A stretch of 64,000 nt of DNA, taken from the NCBI RefSeq assembly GCF_001721045.1, contig NZ_MDER01000086.1, forward strand, positions 405,856-469,855. Reading direction: 5' to 3'. The number at the start of each line of letters is the position of its first letter. The stretch's first letter is position 1. This document shows, in pieces, positions 63,508 to 64,000 of this stretch. The notes beneath the pieces were generated by a model that had not been told where the DNA came from, searched no databases, and saw nothing but the letters and a program-made list of their open reading frames with translations. The stretch is from Paenibacillus nuruki (GTDB lineage Bacteria > Bacillota > Bacilli > Paenibacillales > Paenibacillaceae). Made by a program: the position numbers and the translations under genes.

Positions 63508-63748
63508 TTTAATTCCTCTTCTCTTACATCGAATTACCAATAAAAGCTATACCTATTTTTATATGTCATTTTCTCTTAAATACTGTTAATTAATAACGAT
63601 CTCTATTAGCCAAATTCCTTTAAATACGTATGTAATTATTTTCGCTGTTATGCTATTTTACTTACTATTTTTTAAAAGAACTAGTACTATAATCTAATGA
63701 TATGAAATATTGTGATCCTTCACCTCCTAAATAACCATTTTAATCAAA

Positions 63749-64000
63749 TTATTCATTAACCTTAAACGCATTTCCCCACTCCATAAAGTTATCCCAAAAT
63801 TTCTCATCAAAAATAGATTCCTTATCTAATCCAAAAGCCAATGCAAGTTCTTTCCATTCTATAAAATCGAACTTTGCAGTATACATTTTACTTGTATAAA
63901 GTTCTATCACTAAACCTTCAAATGACATTTCGTATTCATCATATTCAAAATAATGTGTTACAGCTTCTAATCCTTCTAAAGATAAAATACTTTCAGACAT
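63749..64000 (-). CDS. Small acidic protein, start at the window edge
   Basis: At least 83 residues. The ATG coincides with the last base of the window, so the true start and ribosome binding site cannot be judged. It is strongly acidic (FEYDEYEMSFEGLVIELY) and ends WDNFMEWGNAFKVNE. Together with the two preceding genes it forms a run of small acidic proteins. Confidence 0.55.
   Translation of the reverse strand: MSESILSLEGLEAVTHYFEYDEYEMSFEGLVIELYTSKMYTAKFDFIEWKELALAFGLDKESIFDEKFWDNFMEWGNAFKVNE

Overview
The window looks like chromosome of a low-G+C Gram-positive bacterium, most likely Paenibacillus or a close relative (inference). Supporting signs are strong purine-rich ribosome binding sites, frequent TTG and GTG starts, CcpA-type cre-like boxes, a YesM/YesN-style two-component pair beside a sugar ABC importer that has no local ATPase, secreted polysaccharide-degrading enzymes, and SNF2 helicases with SWIM-type partners. 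No rRNA, tRNA, CRISPR array, phage module or insertion-sequence transposase was seen.

Layout. 1-3.4 kb: TetR-controlled RND efflux system (RND pump cut by the window edge, lipoprotein adaptor, TetR with a clear promoter and operator). 3.6-12.4 kb: TPR membrane protein, secreted GH43 arabinanase, NlpC/P60 cell-wall hydrolase, GH4 alpha-galactosidase with divergent AraC regulator, second AraC regulator. 12.6-16.3 kb: short pyruvate kinase, then a roughly 2.1 kb AT-rich island (lipoprotein and divergent matrixin-like metalloprotease) bracketed by two nearly identical 80-bp copies of the pyk terminator. 16.4-21.6 kb: a divergent PTS sugar locus (EIIA, degenerate M24 peptidase homologue, DeoR regulator / EIICB, metallo-beta-lactamase-fold hydrolase). 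21.7-31.1 kb: soluble double-PAS chemoreceptor, alkyltransferase-like protein, SDR with an unusual active site, HD-GYP phosphodiesterase, SWIM-SNF2 helicase, MOSC protein, membrane protein.

31.3-42.6 kb: beta-galactoside locus with LacZ, two permeases, a sugar-binding lipoprotein under a good cre site, and a sensor kinase/response regulator pair. Its gaps hold two kinds of unexplained structured DNA: large imperfect palindromes with conserved unpaired blocks (34.5, 35.1, relic 38.6, half copy 60.4 kb) and three perfectly phased 72-bp tandem repeats between the kinase and regulator genes. 42.8-51.4 kb: small anchored protein, LysE exporter, TetR/MFS pair sharing a 19-bp upstream box, an overlapping YwqB/YwqA-like pair (the first lacking its SWIM zinc finger), and a toxin-antitoxin module with a 36-bp palindromic promoter whose toxin is split by a +1 frameshift.

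51.5-58 kb: EEP-fold hydrolase, secreted GH8 glucanase/chitosanase, and an apparent operon LacI - BadF-type sugar kinase - GH4 6-phospho-beta-glucosidase without any local PTS, suggesting ATP-dependent phosphorylation of imported sugars. 58-64 kb: MsrA, membrane-anchored FAD oxidoreductase, threonine-aldolase-family enzyme, a small secreted protein and three small acidic proteins of unknown function at the right edge.

The items most likely to be new are the structured intergenic repeat family, the 72-bp tandem array, the terminator-bracketed metalloprotease island, and the PTS locus with the apparently metal-free M24 protein. All functional statements rest on motifs read by eye; no database search was possible.
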